Of a stretch of 16,905 bases of DNA, positions 1-7,179 are shown piece after piece (the first letter of the stretch is position 1; each line of letters starts with the position of its first letter). Source of the stretch: HGM10836 sp964430375 (GTDB lineage: Bacteria > Bacillota_I > Bacilli_A > RF39 > UBA660); the NCBI GenBank assembly GCA_964430375.1, contig CAYSEZ010000016.1, positions 1-16,905 of the forward strand. Reading direction: 5' to 3'. The translations under genes were made by a program, and so were the position numbers. The notes beneath the pieces are model-generated. The model saw nothing but the letters and a program-made list of their open reading frames with translations. It was not told the origin of the DNA and made no database searches.

Positions 1-15
1 TAATTTTTCTTTCAT
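1..15 (-). CDS. 5' end of a truncated, putatively SOS-regulated gene
   Basis: Only the first five codons are in the window: ATG at 15-13, reading Met-Lys-Glu-Lys-Leu to the edge. The start is supported by what lies upstream on the same strand: an AGGAG ribosome-binding site at 34-30 (14 nt from the ATG, rather long), an extended -10 at 54-46, a -35 at 73-68 and a LexA-type box at 92-79. The product cannot be identified from five residues. By inference from the box it could be lexA itself or another DNA-damage gene. Confidence 0.55.
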
Positions 16-20
16 AAAAA

Positions 21-50
21 ATAATTTCACTCCTACTCTAGTGAAATTAT
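21..50. repeat. 10-bp inverted repeat around the transcription start and RBS
   Basis: Perfect arms ATAATTTCAC (21-30) and GTGAAATTAT (41-50) are separated by 10 nt. On the minus strand the upstream arm overlaps the -10 hexamer (51-46) and the predicted start point falls near 39-40. The complete hairpin is therefore probably not transcribed. This placement suits a DNA operator for a dimeric repressor better than a terminator. Most of the AGGAG ribosome-binding site lies in the spacer. The dyad is seen directly; its function is inferred. Confidence 0.5.
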
Positions 51-73
51 AGCATAAACCACCCCCCCGTCAA
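46..73 (-). promoter_or_regulatory. Near-consensus sigma-A promoter with a G7 run in the spacer
   Basis: The minus strand carries TTGACG (73-68), 16 nt, then TATAAT (51-46), preceded by TG to give the extended form TGCTATAAT (54-46). The last G of the -35 is the first of seven consecutive Gs (68-62), so the spacer begins in a homopolymer. The promoter points at the truncated gene starting at 15. Confidence 0.75.
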
Positions 74-78
74 GTTTA

Positions 79-92
79 CGAACATTTGTTCG
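79..92 (-). promoter_or_regulatory. LexA (SOS/Cheo) box
   Basis: The minus strand reads CGAACAAATGTTCG. It has the GAAC-N4-GTTC core and fits the Bacillus-type LexA operator consensus CGAACRNRYGTTYG at every position as I remember it. It sits 5 bp upstream of the -35 of the promoter facing the left edge, and 3 nt beyond the holA stop codon (98-96). By family knowledge this predicts LexA repression of the truncated gene. Confidence 0.7.
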
Positions 93-95
93 GGT

Positions 96-995
96 TTACA
101 TTATATATCCTATTACTTGTTTTAGTAACATATATTTATCTTTATCAGTTGATTTTAATTCTAAATCTATTTTTGATAAATATATTAATATATCTTTTAA
201 TTCTTCTTTTGTATATATTTTAACTCTTGTACTTGCTTTTTTAAATGGATAATTACTTTTTACATTAAATAATTTCATTAAGTAATCTGGTGATTTATTT
301 ATTTCTTTACATGCGTATATATATCTATATTGCAATGCGAGTAGGGCTATAAAAGGTATTACTTCTTTTCTTGATTCTATAAAATCTTCTAACAATGTTT
401 CTATTTTGTTTATTTTCTTTTCAACTATTGCATCGCATAGTTCGAAACTATCGTCTGATGGTATTATAGATGAATATTTATTTATTATATCTTCATTTAT
501 ATTATTAGTTATAATATTAAATTTATCTATTTCGTTGATACATAAGTCTATATCCATACTATTGTTATTCATGATAATATTTAAACTATTATAATCTATT
601 TTAATATTATTATTTTTACAATAATTACTTAATTTATTATGTATATCTTCTGGTTTTAATTCTTTTATTTCTATAACTGTTATATTATCTTTTATTGTTT
701 TATATAAATTAGTTCTTTTATCTATTTGATTTGTTAATAGTATTAGTGTTATTTCTTTATTTGGATTATTTAAATAGTCTTTTATTTTACTTGATGATTC
801 ATTTAGTTTGAAGTTTTTAACTATTATTACTCTTGATTTATCGATTAATGATGGGTAGGAACATTCTATTATAATATCATTTATATCTATTTCTTCATAG
901 TTTAAATAAGTTATATTTGAATCCTTGTTTATTATTTTATTTAACTCTTCTTTTAAAATATAAGGGGATATAATATTAATTAAATAATTTTTCAT
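96..995 (-). CDS. holA: DNA polymerase III subunit delta
   Basis: This 299-residue protein is the delta subunit of the clamp loader, which opens the beta sliding clamp during chromosome replication. The family diverges strongly at the N-terminus and lacks a Walker A motif, as here. The call rests on the C-terminal half: a helical region around residues 210-299 containing LLALQYRYIYACKEI, a YPFKKAS-like segment and the closing LELKSTDKDKYMLLKQVI, typical of HolA. It is somewhat shorter than the usual 320-345 residues. The ATG overlaps the lepB stop by 4 nt (ATGA), and GTAGGA inside the end of lepB is a well-placed ribosome-binding site, so the two are probably translationally coupled. Its stop lies 3 nt from the SOS box of the next gene. 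Confidence 0.85.
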   Translation of the reverse strand: MKNYLINIISPYILKEELNKIINKDSNITYLNYEEIDINDIIIECSYPSLIDKSRVIIVKNFKLNESSSKIKDYLNNPNKEITLILLTNQIDKRTNLYKTIKDNITVIEIKELKPEDIHNKLSNYCKNNNIKIDYNSLNIIMNNNSMDIDLCINEIDKFNIITNNINEDIINKYSSIIPSDDSFELCDAIVEKKINKIETLLEDFIESRKEVIPFIALLALQYRYIYACKEINKSPDYLMKLFNVKSNYPFKKASTRVKIYTKEELKDILIYLSKIDLELKSTDKDKYMLLKQVIGYIM

Positions 996-1480
996 TCAAC
1001 GATTCCTACTTTACTAAATGGGAATAAAACTAAATTAGCTTTACCTAATATTTGTTCTTTATTTATAGGCCCAATCATTCTACTATCTTTAGAATTGATT
1101 CGATTATCTCCTAAGCAGTAGTATTCATTGTCGTTTAGTTTAACTATTTCAAAATCTTGTGTTTCACTTAATGAATACTTATCTTCTATATGTTTACCAT
1201 TAATGTATAATTTGTTATCTTTATACATAATTGATTCTCCTGGTAATCCGATAACTCTTTTTATAATATATGTTCCTTCTGATTTAATAACTACTATATC
1301 AAATCTATCTATTCCTTTTCTTAAACTTACTTTATCTAAAATCATTACTTCTTTATTTTCTAAGGTAGGATACATACTGGTTCCATTGACTATAATTGGG
1401 CTATAGAAAAATTTTCTTATTAATAAAACAATAATAACTATTAGGATGCAAGATAATGTTTCTTTAATTATATTTTTCAT
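992..1480 (-). CDS. lepB: Signal peptidase I
   Basis: This membrane-anchored serine protease removes signal peptides from proteins leaving through Sec or Tat. Counted from the ATG at 1480 (162 residues), it has one N-terminal membrane segment at about 4-21. The nucleophile Ser35 lies in GTSMYPTL, the general-base Lys74 in KRVIGLPGE, and box E, GDNRINSKDSR, is at 124-134. It is a short, Gram-positive-type enzyme. An in-frame GTG at 1489 would add three residues, but it sits inside the AAAGAGTG ribosome-binding region, whereas the ATG at 1480 is 8 nt beyond AAAGAG; I chose the ATG. It overlaps holA by 4 nt and has its own promoter just upstream (1512-1504), separate from dnaJ. Confidence 0.95.
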   Translation of the reverse strand: MKNIIKETLSCILIVIIVLLIRKFFYSPIIVNGTSMYPTLENKEVMILDKVSLRKGIDRFDIVVIKSEGTYIIKRVIGLPGESIMYKDNKLYINGKHIEDKYSLSETQDFEIVKLNDNEYYCLGDNRINSKDSRMIGPINKEQILGKANLVLFPFSKVGIVE

Positions 1481-1503
1481 GTTTATCACTCTTTCTTTAA
1501 TAA

Positions 1504-1512
1504 ATTATATCA
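1504..1512 (-). promoter_or_regulatory. Extended -10 promoter of lepB-holA
   Basis: TGATATAAT (1512-1504) is an exact TGnTATAAT extended -10. No good -35 is seen at the expected distance. The predicted start near 1497 leaves a short leader containing the lepB ribosome-binding site. It lies just beyond the terminator of the dnaJ transcript. Confidence 0.6.
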
Positions 1513-1563
1513 AAAAGAAAAAGTTTAATAAACTTAATATTATAAATATTTATTAAACTTTTT
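1512..1563 (-). terminator. Terminator overlapping the 3' end of dnaJ
   Basis: A perfect 15-bp inverted repeat (1518-1532 with 1549-1563) is followed on the minus strand by C and five Ts (1517-1512). The stem is almost all A/T. Its upstream arm lies in the last codons of dnaJ and the TAA (1542-1540) is in the loop. It separates the chaperone transcript from the lepB promoter. Confidence 0.7.
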
Positions 1564-2667
1564 AAATTCATCACCATTTTCAAGATTGGTTTCGTTTAAA
1601 TCTTTTATTAATGATTTTTGAGTTCGATCTAACTTTTTAGGAATAACTACGTTAGTAATAATTATCATATCTCCAGTTCTTCCTGTTTTTTCTTCTTTTA
1701 TTCCTTTTCCTTTTAATCTTAATTCTTCTCCGGATTGAGTTCCAGGTTCTATTTCTATAACAGTTGTTCCAGTTATGGTAGGTATTTCTTTTTTGCAACC
1801 TAATATTGCTTCAGTTATTGTTAATGGAACTTCTAAAATAATATCTTTGCCTTTTCTTTCGAATAGTGGATGATCTTTAACGTTAAATTCGATATAGATA
1901 TCGCCGTTTGCTCCGCCACCCGTTCCAGCTGCTCCTTTGCCTGCCATACGCATTTGATCACCGTTATTAATTCCTGATGGAACTCTTAAGGTTATTGTTT
2001 TTTCTCCTTTGGTTCTACCGTTACCTTTACATGTTGTACATACTTTTTCGTATTCTTCTCCTGTACCGTTACAATTATGGCATACGGTTTGAACGCTGGT
2101 TACTCCAAATATGGTTCTTTGTTGGCTTATTATTCTTCCTTTGCCATTACATTTAGAACATTTACGTGGATTTAATCCACCTTTACCGTTACATCCGTTA
2201 CACATTTGATTTAAATTAACTTTAAAGGTTTTTTCGCATCCAAATATGGCTTCTTCAAATGTTAAGGTAAGTCTAATTAATGAATCTTCTCCCTTTACTC
2301 CGGATTTACTTTTTCTTCTGCTAGAACCACCAAAGAATGATCCTAGAATATCTTCTAAATCATCTTGGCTAAAGCCAAAGTCCCCAAATCCGCCTTGGAA
2401 TCCACCAAAACCTTCAAATCCACCAAATCCGCCGGCACCACTTCCGTTTACTGCATCTGCTCCGAATTGGTCGTATGTTTTTCTTTTTTGTGGATCTGAT
2501 AATACTCCATATGCTTCTGATACTTCTTTAAATTTTTCTGCTGCTCCTGCTTCTTTGTTTACATCTGGATGGTATTGTTTAGCTAGTTTTCTAAAAGCAC
2601 TTTTTATCTCAGCGTCTGTTGCGTTTTTTGAAACTCCTAAGGTTTCATAATAATCTTTTTTATTCAT
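1540..2667 (-). CDS. dnaJ: Chaperone protein DnaJ (Hsp40)
   Basis: DnaJ delivers unfolded clients to DnaK and stimulates its ATPase. From the ATG at 2667 (375 residues), the J domain (1-70) contains the HPD motif at 33-35. A Gly/Phe-rich linker spans about 73-115. The zinc domain has four CxxCxGxG repeats (Cys156/159, 170/173, 196/199, 210/213), and the C-terminal client-binding domain follows. Length and order match classical type I DnaJ. An in-frame ATG at 2679 would add four residues (MVII) but abuts its own AAAGAAAG. The start used here sits about 9 nt after GATGG and matches the family N-terminus, MxKKDYYE. It overlaps the end of pepF by 8 nt, so translation is probably coupled. pepF separates it from dnaK, an unusual order. 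Confidence 0.95.
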   Translation of the reverse strand: MNKKDYYETLGVSKNATDAEIKSAFRKLAKQYHPDVNKEAGAAEKFKEVSEAYGVLSDPQKRKTYDQFGADAVNGSGAGGFGGFEGFGGFQGGFGDFGFSQDDLEDILGSFFGGSSRRKSKSGVKGEDSLIRLTLTFEEAIFGCEKTFKVNLNQMCNGCNGKGGLNPRKCSKCNGKGRIISQQRTIFGVTSVQTVCHNCNGTGEEYEKVCTTCKGNGRTKGEKTITLRVPSGINNGDQMRMAGKGAAGTGGGANGDIYIEFNVKDHPLFERKGKDIILEVPLTITEAILGCKKEIPTITGTTVIEIEPGTQSGEELRLKGKGIKEEKTGRTGDMIIITNVVIPKKLDRTQKSLIKDLNETNLENGDEFKKFNKYL

Positions 2668-4477
2668 TATTATTACCATCTTTCTTTATTATTTTTTTAT
2701 ATTCTTTAATTGTGTTTGTAAAAAATTTGATTGCATCTTCAATAACTTCTGGTTTGGATATATCTATACCTGCAATAAGTAATTCGTTGGATGGATAATC
2801 ACTTCCACCACTTTTTAAAAAGTTTTTATATTTTTCTAACGCTTCTGGAACTTGATTATATATATCGTTTGCTATTTTTATAGCACATGATAAGCCAATA
2901 GAGTATTTATATACATAAAAATCGTAATAAAAATGGGGGATTCTCATCCATTCATATTGAATTTCTTTATCAATTATAACATCTTTTCCAAAATATTTCT
3001 CATTTAATTTATAATATTCTTTAGATATTAATTCATGGGTTAATACTTCTCCTTCTTCATTTAATTTATGCATATTTCTTTCAAATTCTGCAAACATGGT
3101 TTGTCTATATATCGTTGATTTAAATAGTTCCATTATTTGATTTAATATATTTAACTTTTGATTAGTGTCATTTGTATTATTTAATAAATATAATCTAAGT
3201 AGCATTTCATTAACTGTTGATGCAACTTCTGCTACGAATATTTTATAACTTGAATTATTATAAGTATTATTTTGACAAGATAAATATGTATGGACGGAGT
3301 GTCCTAGTTCATGCGCTAAGGTTGAAACATCATCTAATTTATTTTCATAATTTAATAGTATATATGGGTTTGTATCATAGAAACCGCTTGAGTAAGCTCC
3401 GGTTCTTTTTCCTACGTTATTATATACATCAATCCATTGTTCATCAAATGCTTTTTTTATTATTTCTATATAATCTTTTCCTAATGGTTCTAGGGCTTTA
3501 ATAATTATATTTTTAGCTTCTTCGAATGTATATTTTTTGTTATCTTCTTTTACTAGGTCTACATATATATCATATAAATGAAGTTCTTCTAGGTTTAAAC
3601 ATTCTTTTTTTAATTTATAATAATCGTATAATGGTTCTAAATTATTATTAATTGTATTTATTAAATTATTATATATATCAAGGCTTATATTATCATCAAA
3701 TAAGGATGCTTCAAGTGATGAGTTATACTTTCTTATTTTAGCTATTTTAGTTAGTACGTCTATATTACCTCTAAAGGTATTAGCTAAGGTATTCTTATAA
3801 TTACTATAGGTTTTATATAGTAATTTAAATGCTTTTTTTCTTACTTCTCTATTAGATGATTTAGATAGTACACTCCATTTACTTTCATTAAATTCAATAT
3901 ATTTACCGTTTTCATCTTTAATCTTACCGAATTTAATATCTGAATCAGTTAATGATTCAAATGTTTCTTCTGATATTGATAATATTTTTTCTAATTTGCT
4001 TAGTAATTCTTCTTCGTCTTTACTTAATGTATGTTCTTTATATCGATAAAAGTTTTCTAAATTAAATTTATATTTATCTAATTCTTTATTGTTATTAATT
4101 AGATTTAAAACATAATTATAGTCTTTTTTCATCATTTCTGGTGTTATAAAGGAAGTAATTTCACTATATTTACTAATTAAATTATCTACTTTTCCTTTGT
4201 GTTCCTGATACTTTGTATTAGTAGTATCTTCATCATGTTTTAAACTAGCATAATAGTATAGTTTATATATTCTTCTTTCTAATTTTTCACTGATTTTGAA
4301 ATAATTAAGTAAGGATTCTGAATTATCTAGTATATGACCTTCAATATTTTTTATTTCGTAAATATCATTATTAATTGAATTTAATTCTTTAAGAAAAATA
4401 TCATCACTTTTAAATATTTTAGATAAATCCCATTTATATTTTAAATCTATTTCATCTCTTCTTTTTTGCTTTTCCAT
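2660..4477 (-). CDS. pepF: Oligoendopeptidase F (M3B metallopeptidase)
   Basis: This cytoplasmic zinc peptidase cleaves oligopeptides. The protein has 605 residues, about the family length of 600. The HExxH motif is HELGH at 389-393 within LAHELGHSVH, followed about 25 residues later by the third ligand region FVAEVASTVNE. The C-terminal IPHFYYDFYVYKYSIG block is also typical of M3B enzymes. The start is supported by AAAGGA 7 nt upstream of the ATG. It lies between dnaK, which ends in a strong hairpin, and dnaJ, which it overlaps. No convincing promoter is seen in the 60-nt gap from dnaK. It is therefore probably transcribed by read-through of the dnaK hairpin and may rise with heat shock; that regulatory link is an inference from position. 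Confidence 0.95.
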   Translation of the reverse strand: MEKQKRRDEIDLKYKWDLSKIFKSDDIFLKELNSINNDIYEIKNIEGHILDNSESLLNYFKISEKLERRIYKLYYYASLKHDEDTTNTKYQEHKGKVDNLISKYSEITSFITPEMMKKDYNYVLNLINNNKELDKYKFNLENFYRYKEHTLSKDEEELLSKLEKILSISEETFESLTDSDIKFGKIKDENGKYIEFNESKWSVLSKSSNREVRKKAFKLLYKTYSNYKNTLANTFRGNIDVLTKIAKIRKYNSSLEASLFDDNISLDIYNNLINTINNNLEPLYDYYKLKKECLNLEELHLYDIYVDLVKEDNKKYTFEEAKNIIIKALEPLGKDYIEIIKKAFDEQWIDVYNNVGKRTGAYSSGFYDTNPYILLNYENKLDDVSTLAHELGHSVHTYLSCQNNTYNNSSYKIFVAEVASTVNEMLLRLYLLNNTNDTNQKLNILNQIMELFKSTIYRQTMFAEFERNMHKLNEEGEVLTHELISKEYYKLNEKYFGKDVIIDKEIQYEWMRIPHFYYDFYVYKYSIGLSCAIKIANDIYNQVPEALEKYKNFLKSGGSDYPSNELLIAGIDISKPEVIEDAIKFFTNTIKEYKKIIKKDGNNNE

Positions 4478-4498
4478 ATATTATCCTTTAAATAACTA

Positions 4499-4532
4499 TT
4501 TAAAAGTTCTAGATAATCCTAGAACTTTTAAA
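4499..4532 (-). terminator. Hairpin terminator or attenuator after dnaK
   Basis: Perfect 14-nt arms (4499-4512 and 4519-4532) flank a 6-nt loop. The stem has the A-tract/T-tract form AAAAGTTCTAG...CTAGAACTTTT, so the lower part of the 3' arm acts as the U tract. It begins 6 nt after the dnaK stop. Because pepF and dnaJ follow with no obvious promoter, it probably gives partial termination and lowers their expression relative to dnaK. Confidence 0.75.
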
Positions 4533-4537
4533 ATTAA

Positions 4538-6355
4538 CTAGTCTTTATTAACAAATTCTGCTTCTTCAGCTTGACTTTCAGTGTTTTCTGTATTAGCTTC
4601 TTGTGCTGCTTGTGCAGTCTTAGCAGCTTCTTCATATACTTTTGTTGCTAAGGCCATAGCTTTATCATTTAATGCTTTAGTCTTATCTTTTATTTCTTCT
4701 ATATCTGTTCCTTCTAATGCTTTCTTTAAATCTGCAATTAAATCTTCAGTTTCTTTCTTTTCATCATCTGTTAATTTATCTCCTAAATCTTTAACTGCTT
4801 TTTCACAGGCAAATATGGTTTGATCTGCTTCGTTTCTTGTATCAGCTTCAGCTTTACGTTTTTCATCTGCTTCTTTATTTGCTTCTGCTTCTTTCATCAT
4901 TTTATCAATCTCTTCGTCTGATAAGTTTGTATTTGATGTTATTGTAATAGATTGTTCTTTATTAGTTCCTAAATCTTTTGCTTTAACATTAACAATTCCG
5001 TTTGCATCAATATCGAAAGTAACTTCAATTTGTGGAACTCCTCTAGGTGCTGGTGGAATATTTAATAATTGGAATCTTCCTAATGTTTTGTTATCTGCAG
5101 CCATCGGTCTTTCACCTTGTAATACATGAATATCTACAGCTGGTTGATTATCTTGTGCAGTTGAGAATACTTGTGATTTGCTTGTAGGGATTGTTGTGTT
5201 TCTAGGAATTAATACGGTCATAACATCTCCTAAAGTTTCTATTCCAAGTGATAATGGTGTAACATCTAAAAGGACTAAATCATTAACTTCTCCTGTAAGA
5301 ACTCCACCTTGAATAGCTGCACCCATTGCAACTACTTCATCTGGATTAACACTCTTATTAGGTTCTTTTCCTAATTCTTTTTTAACTAATTCTTGAATAT
5401 ATGGAATACGAGTAGAACCACCTACTAATATAACTTCATCAATATCTGATGCTTTTATGTTAGCATCTTTTAATGCTTTACGAACTGGTTCTAATGTTGA
5501 GTCAAATAGATCACGACATAAATCTTCGAATTTAGCTTTACTTAGGTTGATATCCATATGAGCAGGTCCTGCGTCTGTTTGGGTAATAAATGGTAAGTTA
5601 ATGTTTGTAGTTGTCATACCACTTAAATCTTTTTTAGCTTTTTCTGCTGCATCTTTAATTCTCTGCATTGCCATTTTATCTTTAGATAAATCTATTCCGT
5701 TTTCTTTCTTGAATTCAGCTACAAGATAGTCCATTACGCATTTATCGAAATCGTCTCCACCTAAGTTATTATTTCCACTTGTAGATTTAACTTCAAATAC
5801 TCCATCACCTAGTTCAAGAACTGAAACATCGAATGTACCTCCACCTAAATCGTAAACTAAAATTGTTTGTTGTTTGTCTTGTTTGTCTAAACCATATGCA
5901 AGTGATGCTGCGGTTGGTTCGTTAATAATTCTTTCGACTTCTAAACCTGCAATTTTACCTGCATTTTTAGTTGCTTGTCTTTGGGCATCATTAAAGTACG
6001 CTGGTACTGTAATAACTGCTTTTGTTACTTTTTCTCCTAAATAGCTTTCGGCATCTTTCTTTAATTTCATTAATATTTTAGCACTAATCTCTTCAGGAGT
6101 ATATTTTTTACCATCTATATCTACTTTATGGTCGGTACCCATATATCTCTTGATTGAGCTAATTGTTTTGTCTGGATTAGTTACTGCTTGTCTTTTTGCT
6201 GTAACTCCAACTAATTCGTTTCCGTCTTTGAACGCTACTACTGATGGGGTTGTACGGTCTCCTTCGGGATTAACAATTACTTTTGGTTCTCCTCCTTCTA
6301 ATACTGAAACACAACTGTTTGTTGTTCCTAAATCTATTCCTATAATTTTACTCAT
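4538..6355 (-). CDS. dnaK: Chaperone protein DnaK (Hsp70)
   Basis: This ATP-driven chaperone binds exposed hydrophobic segments of unfolded proteins and works with DnaJ and GrpE. It has 605 residues, the usual Gram-positive length. Phosphate-loop motif DLGTTNS is at 8-14, the second phosphate motif VYDLGGGTFDVSVLE at about 167-181, and VGGSTRIP near 330 is the adenosine motif. The substrate-binding domain and a charged helical lid follow. The tail ends in Glu-Phe-Val-Asn-Lys-Asp, a variant of the usual EEVD-like end. The ATG follows AAAGGA at about 11 nt. The 86-aa gene ends 21 nt upstream, and a hairpin follows the stop. Confidence 0.98.
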   Translation of the reverse strand: MSKIIGIDLGTTNSCVSVLEGGEPKVIVNPEGDRTTPSVVAFKDGNELVGVTAKRQAVTNPDKTISSIKRYMGTDHKVDIDGKKYTPEEISAKILMKLKKDAESYLGEKVTKAVITVPAYFNDAQRQATKNAGKIAGLEVERIINEPTAASLAYGLDKQDKQQTILVYDLGGGTFDVSVLELGDGVFEVKSTSGNNNLGGDDFDKCVMDYLVAEFKKENGIDLSKDKMAMQRIKDAAEKAKKDLSGMTTTNINLPFITQTDAGPAHMDINLSKAKFEDLCRDLFDSTLEPVRKALKDANIKASDIDEVILVGGSTRIPYIQELVKKELGKEPNKSVNPDEVVAMGAAIQGGVLTGEVNDLVLLDVTPLSLGIETLGDVMTVLIPRNTTIPTSKSQVFSTAQDNQPAVDIHVLQGERPMAADNKTLGRFQLLNIPPAPRGVPQIEVTFDIDANGIVNVKAKDLGTNKEQSITITSNTNLSDEEIDKMMKEAEANKEADEKRKAEADTRNEADQTIFACEKAVKDLGDKLTDDEKKETEDLIADLKKALEGTDIEEIKDKTKALNDKAMALATKVYEEAAKTAQAAQEANTENTESQAEEAEFVNKD

Positions 6356-6376
6356 AATTTATCATTTCCTTTCTTT

Positions 6377-6637
6377 CTACTTGTGAGTATAATTTATTTT
6401 TTCTTCTTTTAATTTTTTATTAATTTCTAACTCATCTTTCTGATTTTCTTCATCTAATAAACTATCTGAAAGATTATATTCTTCTCTTAGAAATGCTTTT
6501 TCATTATCATTTAACTTTGAAAATAATTCTGCAAATCTTTTATAGACTTTTTCGTATTCGATATCTTCTTCGGTTAAATTCTTTAATTCATACATAGTTA
6601 ATGCACATTCTAAGAAATTATCTGTGATTTCTTCCAT
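6377..6637 (-). CDS. Conserved-position unknown protein between grpE and dnaK (86 aa)
   Basis: I do not recognise this gene. The product is acidic, predicted mostly helical and soluble, with no membrane segment or signal. The N-terminal part (1-55) looks like a small globular domain (NFLECALTMYELKNLTEEDI, then FAELFSKLNDNEKAFLREEY), and the tail (60-86) is highly charged and probably extended. The start is well supported: AAGGTG lies 7 nt upstream and overlaps the grpE stop, so translation is coupled to grpE. It is in one transcription unit with hrcA, grpE and dnaK, under CIRCE control. The position suggests a role with the DnaK system, but nothing in the sequence shows one. Confidence 0.75.
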   Translation of the reverse strand: MEEITDNFLECALTMYELKNLTEEDIEYEKVYKRFAELFSKLNDNEKAFLREEYNLSDSLLDEENQKDELEINKKLKEEKINYTHK

Positions 6638-6646
6638 CGTTTCACC

Positions 6647-7171
6647 TTACTGATTAACTTTAACCATAGATGGTCTAATTACTTTATCTTTATATATGTA
6701 TCCTTTTTGTAATACTTCAAGAATAACATTAGATGGTTTTGTTTCATCTTTATCAATCAAAACTGCTTGATGATAATTAGGATCAAATTCAACACCTTCG
6801 GCTTCTATTTCTTTTACTCCTAAATCAAGTAATATTTTTACTAAATTAGAATAAATCATTTTAAATCCTTCTTGGTATTTTTTTACTTCATCACTAGCTT
6901 CATCGGATAATTCAGTTTTAAGTGCTCGTTCAAAGTTATCAATTGTTGGAAGTAAATTCTCAATTAATTCGTGATTAGCGTATTTATAAAAATTTGCTAA
7001 TTCGTCATCTTTTCTTTTTTTGAAATTTATCATTTCAGCTTGAATTCTCAAACTTTTAGCCTTTTCTTCTGCAAGTTGTTCTTTAAGTGTTTCTACTTCT
7101 TTATTTTCTTTATGTTTTTTAGGTTTTACCTTTTCTTCTTGCTCATTTTTATTTATTTTTTCTTCTTCCAT
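6647..7171 (-). CDS. grpE: Nucleotide exchange factor GrpE
   Basis: GrpE dimers release ADP from DnaK and reset the chaperone cycle. The 174-residue protein has a charged, disordered N-terminus (1-25) and a long coiled coil (about 25-75). The C-terminal beta domain carries FDPNYHQAV (129-137) and the signature GYIYKDKVIRPSMVKV (157-172). The ATG follows AAAGGT, which overlaps the end of hrcA; the gap from the hrcA stop is 8 nt. The stop codon overlaps the ribosome-binding site of the 86-aa gene. Confidence 0.96.
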   Translation of the reverse strand: MEEEKINKNEQEEKVKPKKHKENKEVETLKEQLAEEKAKSLRIQAEMINFKKRKDDELANFYKYANHELIENLLPTIDNFERALKTELSDEASDEVKKYQEGFKMIYSNLVKILLDLGVKEIEAEGVEFDPNYHQAVLIDKDETKPSNVILEVLQKGYIYKDKVIRPSMVKVNQ

Positions 7172-7179
7172 TTTTGCTG

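Noticed and set aside
2246..2650. Long open frame on the plus strand opposite dnaJ (also similar frames opposite hrcA, dnaK, pepF, lepB, rpoC)
   Set aside because: They are antisense to strongly conserved genes, have no ribosome-binding sites and give low-complexity products, so they are frame shadows.
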